The notes beneath the pieces are model-generated. The model had not been told where the DNA came from and ran no database searches. It saw only the letters and a list, made by a program, of their open reading frames with translations. From Acanthaster planci (Eukaryota > Echinodermata > Asteroidea > Valvatida > Acanthasteridae), in contig NW_019091360.1 of assembly GCF_001949145.1 (NCBI RefSeq), positions 3,560,423-3,624,422 on the forward strand: a stretch of DNA of 64,000 nucleotides. Direction: 5' to 3'. Shown here one piece after another: positions 46,657-58,172 of this stretch. Both the position numbers and the translations under genes were made by a program. Position 1 is the first letter of the stretch, and the number at the start of each line of letters is the position of its first letter.

Positions 46657-46973
46657 GTAAGTTGACGAATAACTGGGTAATGAAAAAACACAGGGATTGA
46701 GAAACTTTGAGGATTACTAAAACCATCAGCATGATGCTTTTGTTGTCTGGGGTCTTCGTTTCATACTTCTTGATGTAAGGATGCACTTGTTCAACATGGG
46801 TTGTGCTCCATTTGGTGACAGTTTGAAGATGGCATTCCCTGAGATGCAGTGGGCTTTACTTTGAAAAGGAAAGTTCAAGAAAGGTAGGAAGAATCGCATT
46901 TCATGTCAATCCCAAATTCCTAAGGCTTGAATAACCAGTATTCCGTAACCCTTATGATCTTGTCATCTTTCAG

Positions 46974-47151
46974 GGGTAGGCAGCACACTGGTGGAATGGA
47001 GCAAGTTGATGCCCCATCACCACCTCAGTTTGTCACCCTCCCAGAACCCTGTGAGGTCATAGAGGGTGAACCGGCCCGGTTCACAGTCAGGCTCACCGGC
47101 AATCCGGTGCCAAGGGTCATCTGGTACAAGGATAACATCATGCAAGCAGAT
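46974..47151 (+). CDS. Exon 45: linker and first half of Ig21
   Basis: A phase 2-0 exon reads G-R-Q-H-T-G-G-M-E-Q-V, then P-P-Q-F-V-T-L-P-E-P, R-F-T-V-R-L-T-G (no B-strand Cys), strand C V-I-W-Y-K-D-N and ends Q-A-D. The E-P-x-x-D signature is gone, so the kettin-like run ends before it. The 415-base intron shows nothing. Confidence 0.93.
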
Positions 47152-47566
47152 GTGAGTTCTTTATATTCTGTCATTTTTGTCCCTCTGATAATGTTCGAGG
47201 GGTATGTTTTAATAAAGTTTATAAATTGACAGATATCTTTAAGGAAGTTTCAAGCCTGTCTTCAGTAAAAACTGCTTTTTAATATCAAGGACAGAAAAGT
47301 TAAATTTTTTTGCGTTCTTGCATCTGATGCTCAGTGTGATGGAGAAGAATATAATACTTGATTCATCAAAATATTTCCGGATTTGTTGAATGCCTGTCAG
47401 GGGAACTTGAAGAGGCATACTGTTTCTGTTTTCTGTTTTCTAATTTCTGTAAGTTGAAAGTAACAAGTCGGTTTTTGTGTAGAAAGCTTATGGTTTTCCA
47501 AGTGCTTCTTTGATGAAAGGACGTAGGGAGATAAACTGACCAGTGAAGTGTACTATTTGAATGCAG

Positions 47567-47750
47567 GGTTCCCGTATGAAGATCTGGTTTGATGGCCTGC
47601 ATTATCTGGACATCCCAAAGACCAGGCCAACAGACAGCGGCATCTACAAGGTGGTAGGCAGGAACAAGTTTGGCATGATCTCCCATGAGACCCGACTCCA
47701 TGTCTTCAGGAAGACGGACCAAGGGGTACAGCTCAAACGCACCGGCATGG
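47567..47750 (+). CDS. Exon 46: second half of Ig21
   Basis: A phase 0-1 exon reads G-S-R-M-K-I-W-F-D-G-L-H-Y-L-D-I, then P-T-D-S-G-I-Y-K-V (no F-strand Cys), and a basic tail Q-L-K-R-T-G-M. The S-R-M-K start recalls the modules, but the phase differs. The 509-base intron shows nothing. Confidence 0.93.
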
Positions 47751-48259
47751 GTAAGAGGCAGGGATGAAATGAAAACAACACCGTTGAACGGTTTCTTAAT
47801 GTTGGATGGACAAACATTTTAAGTGCATTTCTCTAGTCCTTAAATTTCACCACTTCTTTCTGGCAGTGGTCTTTGTCAGCTGTATACTAGGAACAATTTT
47901 AAAAATCAAAACCACATAATGCACTTAAAACGTTTATGTGCTAAGTACTCAAATTGTTATAAACTTAATCGTTTTGTTAAAACTACATACTGGTATTTAT
48001 GTTGAGGCAAATATTCTTAGTAGCTCATGGTGAACAGGCAACTGGACTTAGGCATCATGATGTAATAAGAATGGTTTTTGCATCTGACAGATTCCTAGTA
48101 TGTGATGTGTCCTGCATAAACGTAGCTAATGCCTGATAAATGATCTTGCATGAAATTCCCTGCTATAACACCAGATCGCAAGACCGTGCGCCCTCCTTAG
48201 ATTTGTCCGTATCCCTGCTGACATGCAGCCTTTTTTGTCTGCTATGTTCCTATATGAAG

Positions 48260-48385
48260 AGTTCAAATCTGGCGTAGTGGTGAAACCAGAACTAAAACAT
48301 GAAGAGATGTCTCCCGAACTTCAGCAAGCACTCCAAGCCAGAAAGGGACATAAGCCCGTATCAGTGATGCCTAAACAAGACAAAA
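48260..48385 (+). CDS. Exon 47: charged linker
   Basis: A phase 1-1 exon of 126 bases reads F-K-S-G-V-V-V-K-P-E-L-K-H-E-E-M and P-E-L-Q-Q-A-L-Q-A-R-K-G. It is probably partly helical, loosely like the QLP linkers. The phase 1-1 borders make it skippable. The acceptor (CCTATATGAAG) and donor (GTAGGT) are not strong. Confidence 0.8.
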
Positions 48386-48729
48386 GTAGGTCCTAATTCC
48401 CTTAAGATTGTGATTTCCTTACCAAAATATCATTTGAGGGGCAGAGACTTCGCTTCCACACTATTTACTGTTAGTCTTATCCTTTACAGTTAAAAACTGT
48501 TCCATCAGTTTCTGATCAAATCTTATTTTGTTGATGCCAGTTCACCTCTGAAACCCGTTTGTTGGTGCATGTACTGTAGTATGAATGGCAGGTTTTGCAT
48601 TTTGGACCAATTTGTTATGCAATTGCTATAACATACCTGATAGTAACAAGTTCATTTTTTGCATGCCCCAGTTGTTGTTTATTCACTAATTATTTTGTTT
48701 TTTCGTAATACAATTTTTATTTTTGGTAG

Positions 48730-49980
48730 CCGAGGAACAGAAGCCCATGAGTGAGCTTGAGAAACGTTTTGCAAAAATGCATGAAGAAAACAAATCAAAA
48801 GAACCTCTCAAGCCTAAACCTAAAGCCCCCCCTCCAGTCGCCTCGAAACCATCCAAGCCAACTCCTGCTGCATCTATGGAATCTCCCATTGCAAAAGACC
48901 AGAAAGCTCGCATTCATACTGACAGGGCAGAAGTCTTCCTGATGAAGATCAAGCTTGTTGAAGATGTTGCCAAGCCTGAGCAAATTAATAAGGACCTTGC
49001 TGCTGCTCCATTGTCTTTTGACAGTACCTTGCCCTTCAGCTCAGAATCAGAAGATGAAAAGGAGGCTTTGGTTGATGAGGTTGTGAATACAGAGAAAGAG
49101 ACAGGCCCTGAGCCAGTAAAATTGGAAGTTCTTGCTTACCAGCCACATCAGAAAAGCAGTTCAGAGATGTCAAGCAGTGATGAAATAGATCGTCAGTATG
49201 AAGCAAACATTACTTTCCACCCAGCAGAAACAGCCAAGGAGGGTTCATCAGGGTCCTCAAGTGATTCTGATTTTGACCATATCTATGAGAAAGCCGTGAT
49301 ACAGAAGGACGCACATGCAAAACCCATCCAGACAAAGATTGAAGATCTCTTCCAGCCATCTGACGAAGAGGAAGGTAAAGATGGTACCAGAGAGGGCAGT
49401 CCACCAGGTTCTTCCTCGGAAGCAGATTATTACGAAGAGCTTCACTCGGAACCAAAGAAGAAACGATCACCCTCAGCAACTTCTTCAGATGGCTACCTGA
49501 CACCAGAAGATGCCAAAGCTGAAAACAAAGATAATGGAGAATACCTGACCCCAGACTCTGCTAGAAAACATGGGAGGGAATATGGGCGATCTGAAGGATC
49601 CAGCTCATTAAGATCAAGTGATGAGGAAGAGGAGGAATCTGAGGATGAGCCAGAAGTCAGAGCCATCAATCGAGATCTGTCTCGTCGCTCGGGAAAACCC
49701 ATGCCTCCAAAGATCATTGTCCCGCTTGATGACTTCACTTGTAAAGAGAGCAATGATGTCTTCTTCGAGGTGGAATTTGTCGCCTCACCGAAGCCAGAAG
49801 TGCAGTGGTACTTGGACGGTGCCCTCATTCACCATTCGGAAGAGTTTGAGGTTCTTGTCGACAACACCTGCAGCTCCTTGTTTATCCCTGAGGCTTTGCC
49901 CGACGACTCAGGGATGATCAAAGTGATGATTAAAAACAGCGAGGGAGAAGCCACTTGCTCTGCATGTCTAACTGTTGAAG
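48730..49980 (+). CDS. Exon 48: large disordered exon followed by Ig22
   Basis: The longest exon (1,251 bases, phase 1-1, 417 residues). It opens with a possible helix (M-S-E-L-E-K-R-F-A-K-M-H-E-E-N) and a Pro/Lys stretch like short PEVK, followed by about 220 residues rich in Ser, Glu and Asp. That part has CK2-like clusters (S-S-S-D-E, S-S-D-S-D-F-D), Tyr-acid words (D-H-I-Y-E, D-Y-Y-E-E) and a repeated Y-L-T-P-[ED]. Ig22 fills the last hundred residues: P-P-K-I-I-V-P-L, strand C V-Q-W-Y-L-D-G, L-P-D-D-S-G-M-I. It has neither Cys. Confidence 0.93.
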
Positions 49981-51360
49981 GTAGTGTTTGTGATTTTGAG
50001 ATTGTGATCAAAGGTGGCTCGATTCCTAACACAGATTGCTGTCATCGCACTAACATTCTTCTCATCTGTCAATAAAAAACCTCACTTCGCTGAATCTTAC
50101 TTGGTCCCACGGCAAGCAAGCTGTTAGATCATGTCATGCTGATTGAACAGGGTAAAAGCATTTCTTCCCGTCAAAATATTATCATGGAGTCGGCCATCTG
50201 TTACTCAGGATAGATTTTGCTGGGCATTTAGAATGGAGTTCGGGTTAATAGTCCTAGTTTGGCCTGCTGAATTCACAGCTTTTAAGGTTTATGCACCGCC
50301 ATCTTCTGTTTTTCTTCTACAAGCACTTGAAGGCATCTTCTCAGTGTAGTTCACAAAAACTTTTCCTTCATTGCTTTGCAGTTGGTGTTTGAATGCATCA
50401 TGGTTGGAGCTTGATCAGAAAATATCCATTTTCTTGCACTGGAACACAGTCATTTTTATAATAATTGAATGTTCACTCTGAAGAAAAGGACACACTTGTT
50501 TACTTCAGCAAGTGTGCACTCTTCCAATACTTTCTGAACCTCTTCTTGACTAACGAAATTCACCTTTTCCTGCAGAAACTAACAAAGTAGTTTTATTTCA
50601 GGGGTTTACATCACAGCATCTATCTCTGTCGCTTTCCTCTCCACATTACGGTGGCCTTTCCTTCCACTATGATCTTTTCTCTCCAACATTAACTCTTTTC
50701 TCTCACAGGGCGACTGTATTTGTAGTGCAGTAAAACATCAAAAATTAGCTAACAGTTTCCCTCAAACTTGTTTGCTCAGACAAACTTTGCGGTAATACTC
50801 ATAAAGAACACGGATGACTCGATAGATGTTCCATGTTTTGCAAAGCACACTTCATGCCACATTTGTTCCAGCTTTATCATACTGTTACTCAAAGACAACA
50901 GTTGTAACTTCCCCTAGAATTTGGACCATATATCAGAAACATGCTGCACACAATGTAATTATTTTGGACCAACATATTTCTTCAAACCTAATATCTAATG
51001 GTTCACCTGTTGTCTTATGGTTTCACACTTTTTGTCATTCATTTCCTGGGCATATTTGTCATGTACACGTGCAGACATGCTGAAGTTTTAAAAGCTGACT
51101 AGTTAACATGTGCCAACGTTAATCCGGCTTCAGGTTCATTAAGCTTTTAAGGAGTGTTTTTTCATTATTATTCCTTTTGAGATGGTGTTGAATTGTTTGT
51201 TTTTACCACTGTTAATTGAACAGATGAGAAAGCTTATCAAATAATAATTCTTTTAAATCAAGAGTAACAGTTAAAATCAAGTTGTTGGGTTAATTAATTC
51301 CTGTTTTTTTTTTTTTTTTACTGTTTTCATGGAACCATTTTTCCTTCCTCCGCCAACCAG
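49981..51360 (+). other. 1.4-kb intron after the large exon
   Basis: The frame of exon 48 stays open for 31 codons into this intron, and its stop overlaps an AATAAA word (50071-50076). The rest is AT-rich and I recognise nothing in it, up to a long T tract before the next acceptor. Confidence 0.6.
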
Positions 51361-51503
51361 AATCACACACAAGCAAGTCCACTCAGGGTCAGGCTCCTGA
51401 GTTTGTGATGCCGCCTCAGAAGACGGTGGTTCCAGCTGGGGAGCCAGCGAGGTTCACTGTCAGGGTCGCCGGTTCACCCAAACCGCGTGTGGAATGGTTC
51501 AAG
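51361..51503 (+). CDS. Exon 49: linker and first half of Ig23
   Basis: A phase 1-0 exon reads S-H-T-S-K-S-T-Q-G-Q, then P-E-F-V-M-P-P, R-F-T-V-R-V-A-G (no B-strand Cys) and strand C V-E-W-F-K, with donor GTTAGT. The 283-base intron contains a reversed fragment of repeat family 2. Confidence 0.92.
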
Positions 51504-51580
51504 GTTAGTCGTCAACTAAAGACCCAGAAAACTTGTGAAACCACCTTGTTTCAGTGTTACAGTCAAGTCCATGACAAATG

Positions 51581-51613
51581 CATCTCAAGTTATCCAGTCT
51601 TAATCCAAGTCAC
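51581..51613 (-). repeat. Dispersed repeat family 2, copy 3 (fragment, reversed)
   Basis: Read on the minus strand, 33 bases match 11806-11837 of copy 1 with a few differences (GTGACTTG-x-TTAAGACTGG, then CTTGAGATG). Too short for certainty, but the order of words is the same. Confidence 0.45.
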
Positions 51614-51786
51614 AAGCTATTCAACCAAATTGTGACAAAAGCATTCCTGTGTCATTCTTCACCCTGTGGAAGAACTTGTGAAGGTACTTCTGTTGGACTT
51701 GTTTCTGAAAACTCAGAACTCTGTGACATTTTGATTTTTATTTTTTTTAATGTCTGTTTGTTATCCTCTTGTTTTGCGAATTTCAG

Positions 51787-51952
51787 GCTGGCCAGAGGCT
51801 CTCCACCAATCCTCGCTTCAAGATGCTGCAAGATGAAGATGTCAATACGCTGCTTCTCCTTGAGGCCCGGCCTGAGGACTCAGGAATGTATCGCTGTGAG
51901 GTCATCAACTCAGCCGGCTCAGTCAGTCACACTGCTCATCTGATTGTAGAAC
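51787..51952 (+). CDS. Exon 50: second half of Ig23
   Basis: A phase 0-1 exon reads A-G-Q-R-L-S-T-N-P-R-F-K-M-L, then R-P-E-D-S-G-M-Y-R-C with the F-strand Cys, closing L-I-V-E. Donor GTGAGT. The 375-base intron shows nothing. Confidence 0.93.
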
Positions 51953-52327
51953 GTGAGTCCAGAAACCCAATTGCAGAATATAATACTACATTTGTACTGC
52001 AGCAGCTCTTTGATATAGGGGTTCAGGATTGTTCAGCTTGTCAAGATTTCGCAAAAGCTCCATTTTTCTTCAACACCAACCCTTCTTAATCCTTCAAAAT
52101 TCACTACTGTTTGTTTGGAGGAATTTGGAGGAATGAAGAAGGTAGGATCCAACCAGTGAGTCTCTGGCACATTATAAAGAGCTGCATGTAATTGTGGCTT
52201 GGAAGTTGGACATGTTTCATTGGGTTCTTACACAGTAGCAGACTTTGGGTTGGAAGTGGACAGGATCTAAATACAAACACCTGTTATCTGTACATAACAT
52301 GAAATATAATTGATATGTACCTTACAG

Positions 52328-52456
52328 GAGGTGAAGCACCTGGTCCTGGTATGCCAGGAGGGGGCGTAGCACCTGTTATCCAAACTCCCATCAGAGACAT
52401 TGAGGTGGGAGAAGGAAGCCCAGTGGAGTTTGCTTGTCAAGTATCGGGAAATCCAG
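52328..52456 (+). CDS. Exon 51: Gly/Pro linker and first part of Ig24
   Basis: A phase 1-1 exon reads G-E-A-P-G-P-G-M-P-G-G-G-V, then A-P-V-I-Q-T-P-I, V-E-F-A-C-Q-V-S-G-N-P. The split comes just after the B strand, as in Ig10. The 521-base intron shows nothing. Confidence 0.92.
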
Positions 52457-52977
52457 GTAATCATTTCAAGGTCTTCTGAATCTTCTAAAATCTTTGTTTC
52501 ACAGATGGTGAAACAAGGTTTAACTCTTGTCAATTTCATGTGTGATTGGAACTTCAAGCTTGATCTTCCCTAAGCAAGTGGGGAACAGTCTTCATATTCA
52601 CTGGGAGGGGTTTGCGGGCCCAAGACTGGCTTGTATTGTATCCACATGGTTGAGCTAACTGAGGTCTGCTCGTTGACTTAAAACATGCAAAGTTATATGC
52701 AATGTGACCAGTGGACTGACAACAGTGTGGTTTTGAGCTGCTACAAAAGATACCTGATTTTTCCTCTGCGCAGCTTCTCCCTTTGCTGTTTACTTCCCTT
52801 CTGTGACTTTTCAAATTGCCAAACACTCAAAATCCTTGTGGAGCTTGAGATTTTTTCATTATTCTGCCATTCCAGTTGTGTGCGTGTGCATGTGTACTTG
52901 AAATTGCCGTTTAGCACAAATAATGAAGTTGTGTAGCTGCTTCTTCATAGTGCTATTTTTTCCCCTGTTTTCCACAG

Positions 52978-53166
52978 CTCCATCCATCTCTTGGTATCTC
53001 AACAATGCTCTTATCAAGCCTTCCCGCTACTTCCACATGATCTACGAAGATGGCGTGGCTCGCCTTCAGATCAACGAAGTCTTCCCAGAGGATGCCGGTG
53101 TTTATACCTGCGAGGCGACCAATTCGGCTGGCTCCGTAGCTTGCAGTGCTAGGCTGACAGTAGCAG
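52978..53166 (+). CDS. Exon 52: second part of Ig24
   Basis: A phase 1-1 exon reads A-P-S-I-S-W-Y-L-N-N, then F-P-E-D-A-G-V-Y-T-C and closes R-L-T-V-A-G. Both Cys are present in the joined domain. A 4.7-kb intron follows. Confidence 0.94.
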
Positions 53167-56100
53167 GTGAGTCTTCAGGGGAAGACTTGTAGAAGGAAAC
53201 ATGAGCTCCTCTAAAATGTCTGGATCACAACTGATAAGTAATCGGGCCAGAAGTAATTTGTCATTTTTATGCATAATTGGACTCCACAAGTTGGAGAATA
53301 TCTCAAAAGTGTCTTACAGTAATTTTTTTTTCTACAACAGTAAGCTATAGGAATTTGTAAGGAAAGTTTTGTCTTCATTGCGCCATTTGGCACTTCTTTT
53401 GCATGTTGTAGTCTTGCTGTTTAGTGCTCAAATAATGATGTGAAAATGTGTTATGATGAAAACTAAACTTTGTTAATTATAAAAACTATTCAAAATTATG
53501 TAATTAGAATCACATTGTGCAGTAAGACCAGTAGGTAGGAATGATTTGAACTGAACAGATGTAGCAGATATTTACATGTAAAATCGAATCTTTAGCATTG
53601 CTAATTTGAAATTGAGTCATGGATTGAGCACTTTACAAGAGGTTAAAGATATTGCACACCGTCTTTTGGGAAAAATTGTACTGAAAGTTGTTTTGAAAAG
53701 ATGATTGGATATGAAAGGCAATTGCTGTGAGACAAGCTTGACATTTAGGTATTTGTCATGTCTGACTCTTTGTCAATCCTAAAACACACACACACACGAA
53801 ATTTTTCAAGCTTTCAATTTGTAGTGATAGTGCAAGTTTGATATTTTTAGCATAATGATGAAATCTCACTTTATATTTTTACTGAAAAACAAATGCATTT
53901 GAGTGGTATGTTTGACTCGTAGATTTCTGAACATTTTATATTGGCGAAAACAAGAGTGTTAGATAACTTTGTCAAGCTTGGCTCATTCGAAGGGATTGTT
54001 TGTCCTGTCTGTATTCATTGACTAAAGGGCGACAGTTCAACCTCACACTGCCAGGTATTGTGTAGCGCAGAGAAGAAAGTTACATTAGTTAGTTAGCATT
54101 GTGGTGCCGGGCAGTGTAAATCCTTCATTGGTGGAAGTTGTTTTTAACTGAGAAAAAGGAGATGCTGGCTGCATTCATTTTGAGTTTCCGTCTTTGGCTA
54201 CGGATGGTCAGAGCAGTGTGTTGATGACATGTGCTGTAGCCATTGCCAAGAAGGCTTGATTGGGACTTGCTGGTCTTCCTATTAATTGGGAAGGCTGGAT
54301 GGTGTTGAGCATTTGGCTAGCTTGGTGACTGTATTTTAATACATGTTCACGGCAGCGTTGGCGTGATTGGTGTCAGTGGCATTTTAATAGATGCTAAAAA
54401 ATTAGGGCATCAAGACCAAACCCAAGATTAGTGATCCCATCCTACCACTCACTCTCCAAAGGCCAGGATCGATTACCAACCATTTGGTGACCTCTGATTG
54501 ATTTCACTGGTATTAAAACAATGCAAAAACTATAGCCAGCTTACCAAGTGAAATTGACCAATAGTTGACAAATGGCTGCTAATTGAACATGGCCCAGGTT
54601 GTTAGTTCATACTTGTAATTAAGATTTATATTATGAATGACAAAAAGCCAACAGAGTATTCAAAAATGTCAAGTAGGCTTTATGACCTGGTTTTTGTAAT
54701 TCTGAATAAGTTAACTGCCTAGATACAATCGTCGTTTGCTTTCAAATGAACTGCTACCTCAGAATGTTACCGACTTTACTGCTCTCTTCTGATAAGGTCT
54801 TAATTACTGATTAGTAACCCCCAGAGAATGACAGCTGTGCACTTAGCCAAATGTGTCTGTAGTTGTTATGCAACCTGTCAGTGTCATTGTCATGTCATTT
54901 ATTCTCTTTATTGTTAAAAGTCTTTGCTTTAATGACTATTAGTTGTATCCAAAGTATCACCAGCCAAGCTGCATCTTAGTTCTCAGTATGCAAAATACAT
55001 GTGTTTCAAACTTGCTGATAAATTTTTTGAATTATTTCAAATATTTAGTCATTTCATTACACAATTTCATTACCAAAGTCAACGGTGCTGTTTATTTCAC
55101 GAGCATCGTGGAAACGGTGCAAGCAAATATACATTCAAGTGCTAAATTTGGTAAATCATTCTAGATATCTAAACTTGATTTTTAATTATGCAAAGCTGCT
55201 TTCATTGTCAGTGCACATGAATTCAATATCGTGCAAATAGAAACCTATGAAATTCAAACCTCCAAAATTTTACCCCAAAAGCACCAAAAATGTTTGAAGT
55301 GAGCATGTATGTGACTTTTACCTTTGAGTTTTCTAGTTTGAAGCGTGAAGCACACATAGAGTGAGGCAATATAAATTTTTCTAAAGCATGTAATCTTTTA
55401 TGAGCAACAAACAAATATATGCACAGGATATTTAGCACTAAGTTTTATAAAGTTTTGCCGCAATATTTAAGGAACAGAAGGTTTCTTGCATAAGTTTTTT
55501 GGTCTGAAATGCATTTTCTTAGCCACTCCATTACTGAAGCTTGGTTGTAAAACAAATTTACTAGTTTCTCGAAAAGTCACCTTAAACTTTTTGACCAGCT
55601 TAGGGTATTCTTGCAAGGAAATCAAAGATTGTTTTAAGACAAACAGAGAGATTCTAGTTTATGAGAAAGTAGTTGTTAACTTTTTGGTTTTTTTGTTTGA
55701 AGGTGTGTGTTTGCAAAAAAATTGCCAAACTTTTTATGGTATGCTGTTTTAGAAGTGCAGTGTTTTCTGACAGGAAAATAGATTTTTGTGCTTAGATTCT
55801 TCAATTTCATTTTTTGTTTTGATTTGGAAATGTGCTTCCTTAGTCTTTCAGTTCTGAAATTTTTATTTAATGCAATAATTTTTCTTTTATGTGTATTGCA
55901 ACCTAAATGATGGGATTTAAATTTTTGTCGAAAACAGGCTGATTCGAAAATGATGAGATTTATACCAATCTGTACCTTACTTCATTGTAGGAACAGTCCC
56001 ATATAATCTTGCATCTCTCGGCTGGTGGTAGCCTGTCATTTAGATCATGAAATGTACAATGACTCAATTTGATGGAATACGTGTGGTTCTCAATTTGGAG

Positions 56101-57866
56101 ACCTCAGATGTTGTAGCAACCAGGTGTTATCAATTTAACAAATGTATGTTCTTATTATGATTTGATTTTCCAAACTTACGTACAATTTGAGTATCACAGG
56201 ATATTTCTTATGAATGAGAGCTTTCGATTTCGTAGCCAGAGAAAACCTAGTGGAAGGACAACTCATTGTCACCAAAGTAAAATCGATATACTGTGCTAAT
56301 TTTCAACCAGCATGCTTTGTGTACCATTTTTAGGTTGTCAGGTCCTGTTGTCATGGTTGATTTTTAGTTACAACAAAAAGAAAATGTAGTGTTTCTTAAG
56401 ATGTCATCTGGCGTTGTTTTTATTCTCCGTCAAAGCATGACCAAAGTTTGATAGTATCATTAAGTGTGAATTGATGCCCCGTAAGAGCGTTAATGGATCT
56501 AAAACCCTGGAATGGTTTACAGACAAGCTGTACAATAAAATGCTTCTAGAAGCAGTGGGTTTGCAACCATACACGCAGTCTCCAATCATACTCAATCAGC
56601 CTCCTACTTCGTATCTTGGTGTTGAAAAACAAGAATGCAATTTCAGACTGAAAGAAAAAGCTTAAAAACTATAAACTATGTTAATAATAAATCAATGCAT
56701 CATTCACATTTTATTTTTACACCTTGATCTGCATCAAAAACATTTCTTGCAGAAAAACAAAATTATTTTGCAGTGTTGATATATCACAAGCTCAAAGAAT
56801 CAGTATAAGGGAACTTGCATTCTGTGGTTTCAAAAGAGGCTGTAATGTGAACATATTGTACAATGCTATTTGGTTAATGAGGTGCAGGTGAATTAATTTA
56901 ATGGAGGTAGATGAATAGTTGATGCAATCAGCTTATGTTCACAAAAGTCACTTCAGACATTTGCTTTAAATACCTGGTAGTTTTATAAATTCTAGTATTG
57001 TGATGTCATACCAATTGTCACTATTCTTCCCCCCCCCCAAAAAAAAAAAACTGTTTAAGAAGTGTACTGGAAATTTGTGAGAATTTTCTCTTGATTTTGA
57101 AACTCAATCCAGAACATCACTTCAAGAAAAACCGTTGTGCTGTTGATCATTGTGAAGAGCAAAACAATACGCTTTGAACAGGGTGACTCAGTGGATCATG
57201 GACATGTAGATATTTTGGGGTTCATTCATATACCTCTCGCGTCTGTTGTATAACAACAAACTAACTGCTGATTCCTTCATCCAGTCTTAAACATAACGGT
57301 ACTCCATATTCATATTTTAACCATGTTCATGCACCGGGCACTTAGCATTGTATTGATATGTAGCAATCCAGCACTGCACAGCTTTTGCTTTAAAGGGACA
57401 GGCATGGCCGCACGTTTGCACAATTTCTTCAATTGAAGTGGGATGCATCCCTTGATCAGACCCTCTCTCAAGCTTTCATAGCTTCATAACCAATTTCCCT
57501 CTCTCCCCATTAAAAATCAAAACTTGAGCCAGCTAAATCTGGTATGAACCGGCTTGGACCAATTCTGACTTGTTGCATTGGCATGGCCAAAGATGCATGT
57601 GCCATTCCCAAAGGCTGATGCAATGTGCAGTTGCTTCCTAATACCACAAACCTATTAACTACAACTTCATGACAGGTAATCCATATCATGCATCACTTCT
57701 CTCCATCCCTGAGATTAAGGAAGTACATTGTGGTTGCAAACCCACTGAAATTTGTACTCTTAAGTAGTCTTTTCGACCAAATTCTGTACATTTAAAAACC
57801 AAAAAAGAAAATCTGTTTACTGTGAGTCCCGGCATCTCACTATTCTGTCTGTGTCCTACCTTTCAG
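53167..57866 (+). other. 4.7-kb intron between Ig24 and Ig25
   Basis: AT-rich with a GC-richer stretch near 54000-54400, a short CA run at about 53783 and a C then A homopolymer pair near 57030. No exon, inverted-repeat element or ORF of note is seen on either strand. Confidence 0.6.
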
Positions 57867-58172
57867 TTGAAGAAATTCAATCGGCGGCTGTGCCCCCTAA
57901 GTTTGTTAAGAAGATCCAAAAGATCGAGGTCACCGAGGGTCACCCGGCCCGCTTTGACTGCAAGGTGACAGGCAGTCCCCGCCCGGAAATCAAATGGTAC
58001 CACGAGGGCAAGGAGATCCAGAGCTCGCCCTACATGCGCATCACTGATGAACCGGACGGAACCAGCTCCCTGGTCATACAGGAGGTGTTTGCTGATGACT
58101 CAGGGCGCTTTAGTGTCAAGGCGTCCAACCCAGCTGGGGAGGTGACTTGTAGCACCTTGCTTGTTGTGGAAG
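57867..58172 (+). CDS. Exon 53: Ig25, complete domain in one exon
   Basis: A 306-base, phase 1-1 exon reads V-E-E-I-Q-S-A-A-V-P-P-K-F-V-K-K-I, R-F-D-C-K-V-T-G, strand C I-K-W-Y-H-E-G, and A-D-D-S-G-R-F-S-V without the F-strand Cys. The wording is close to vertebrate titin Z-disc and proximal I-band Igs as I remember them. Confidence 0.95.

Noticed and set aside
48780-48900. The Pro/Lys stretch of exon 48 as a true PEVK segment
   Set aside because: Too short and without the 26-28-residue PPAK or poly-E repeats; only composition is similar.
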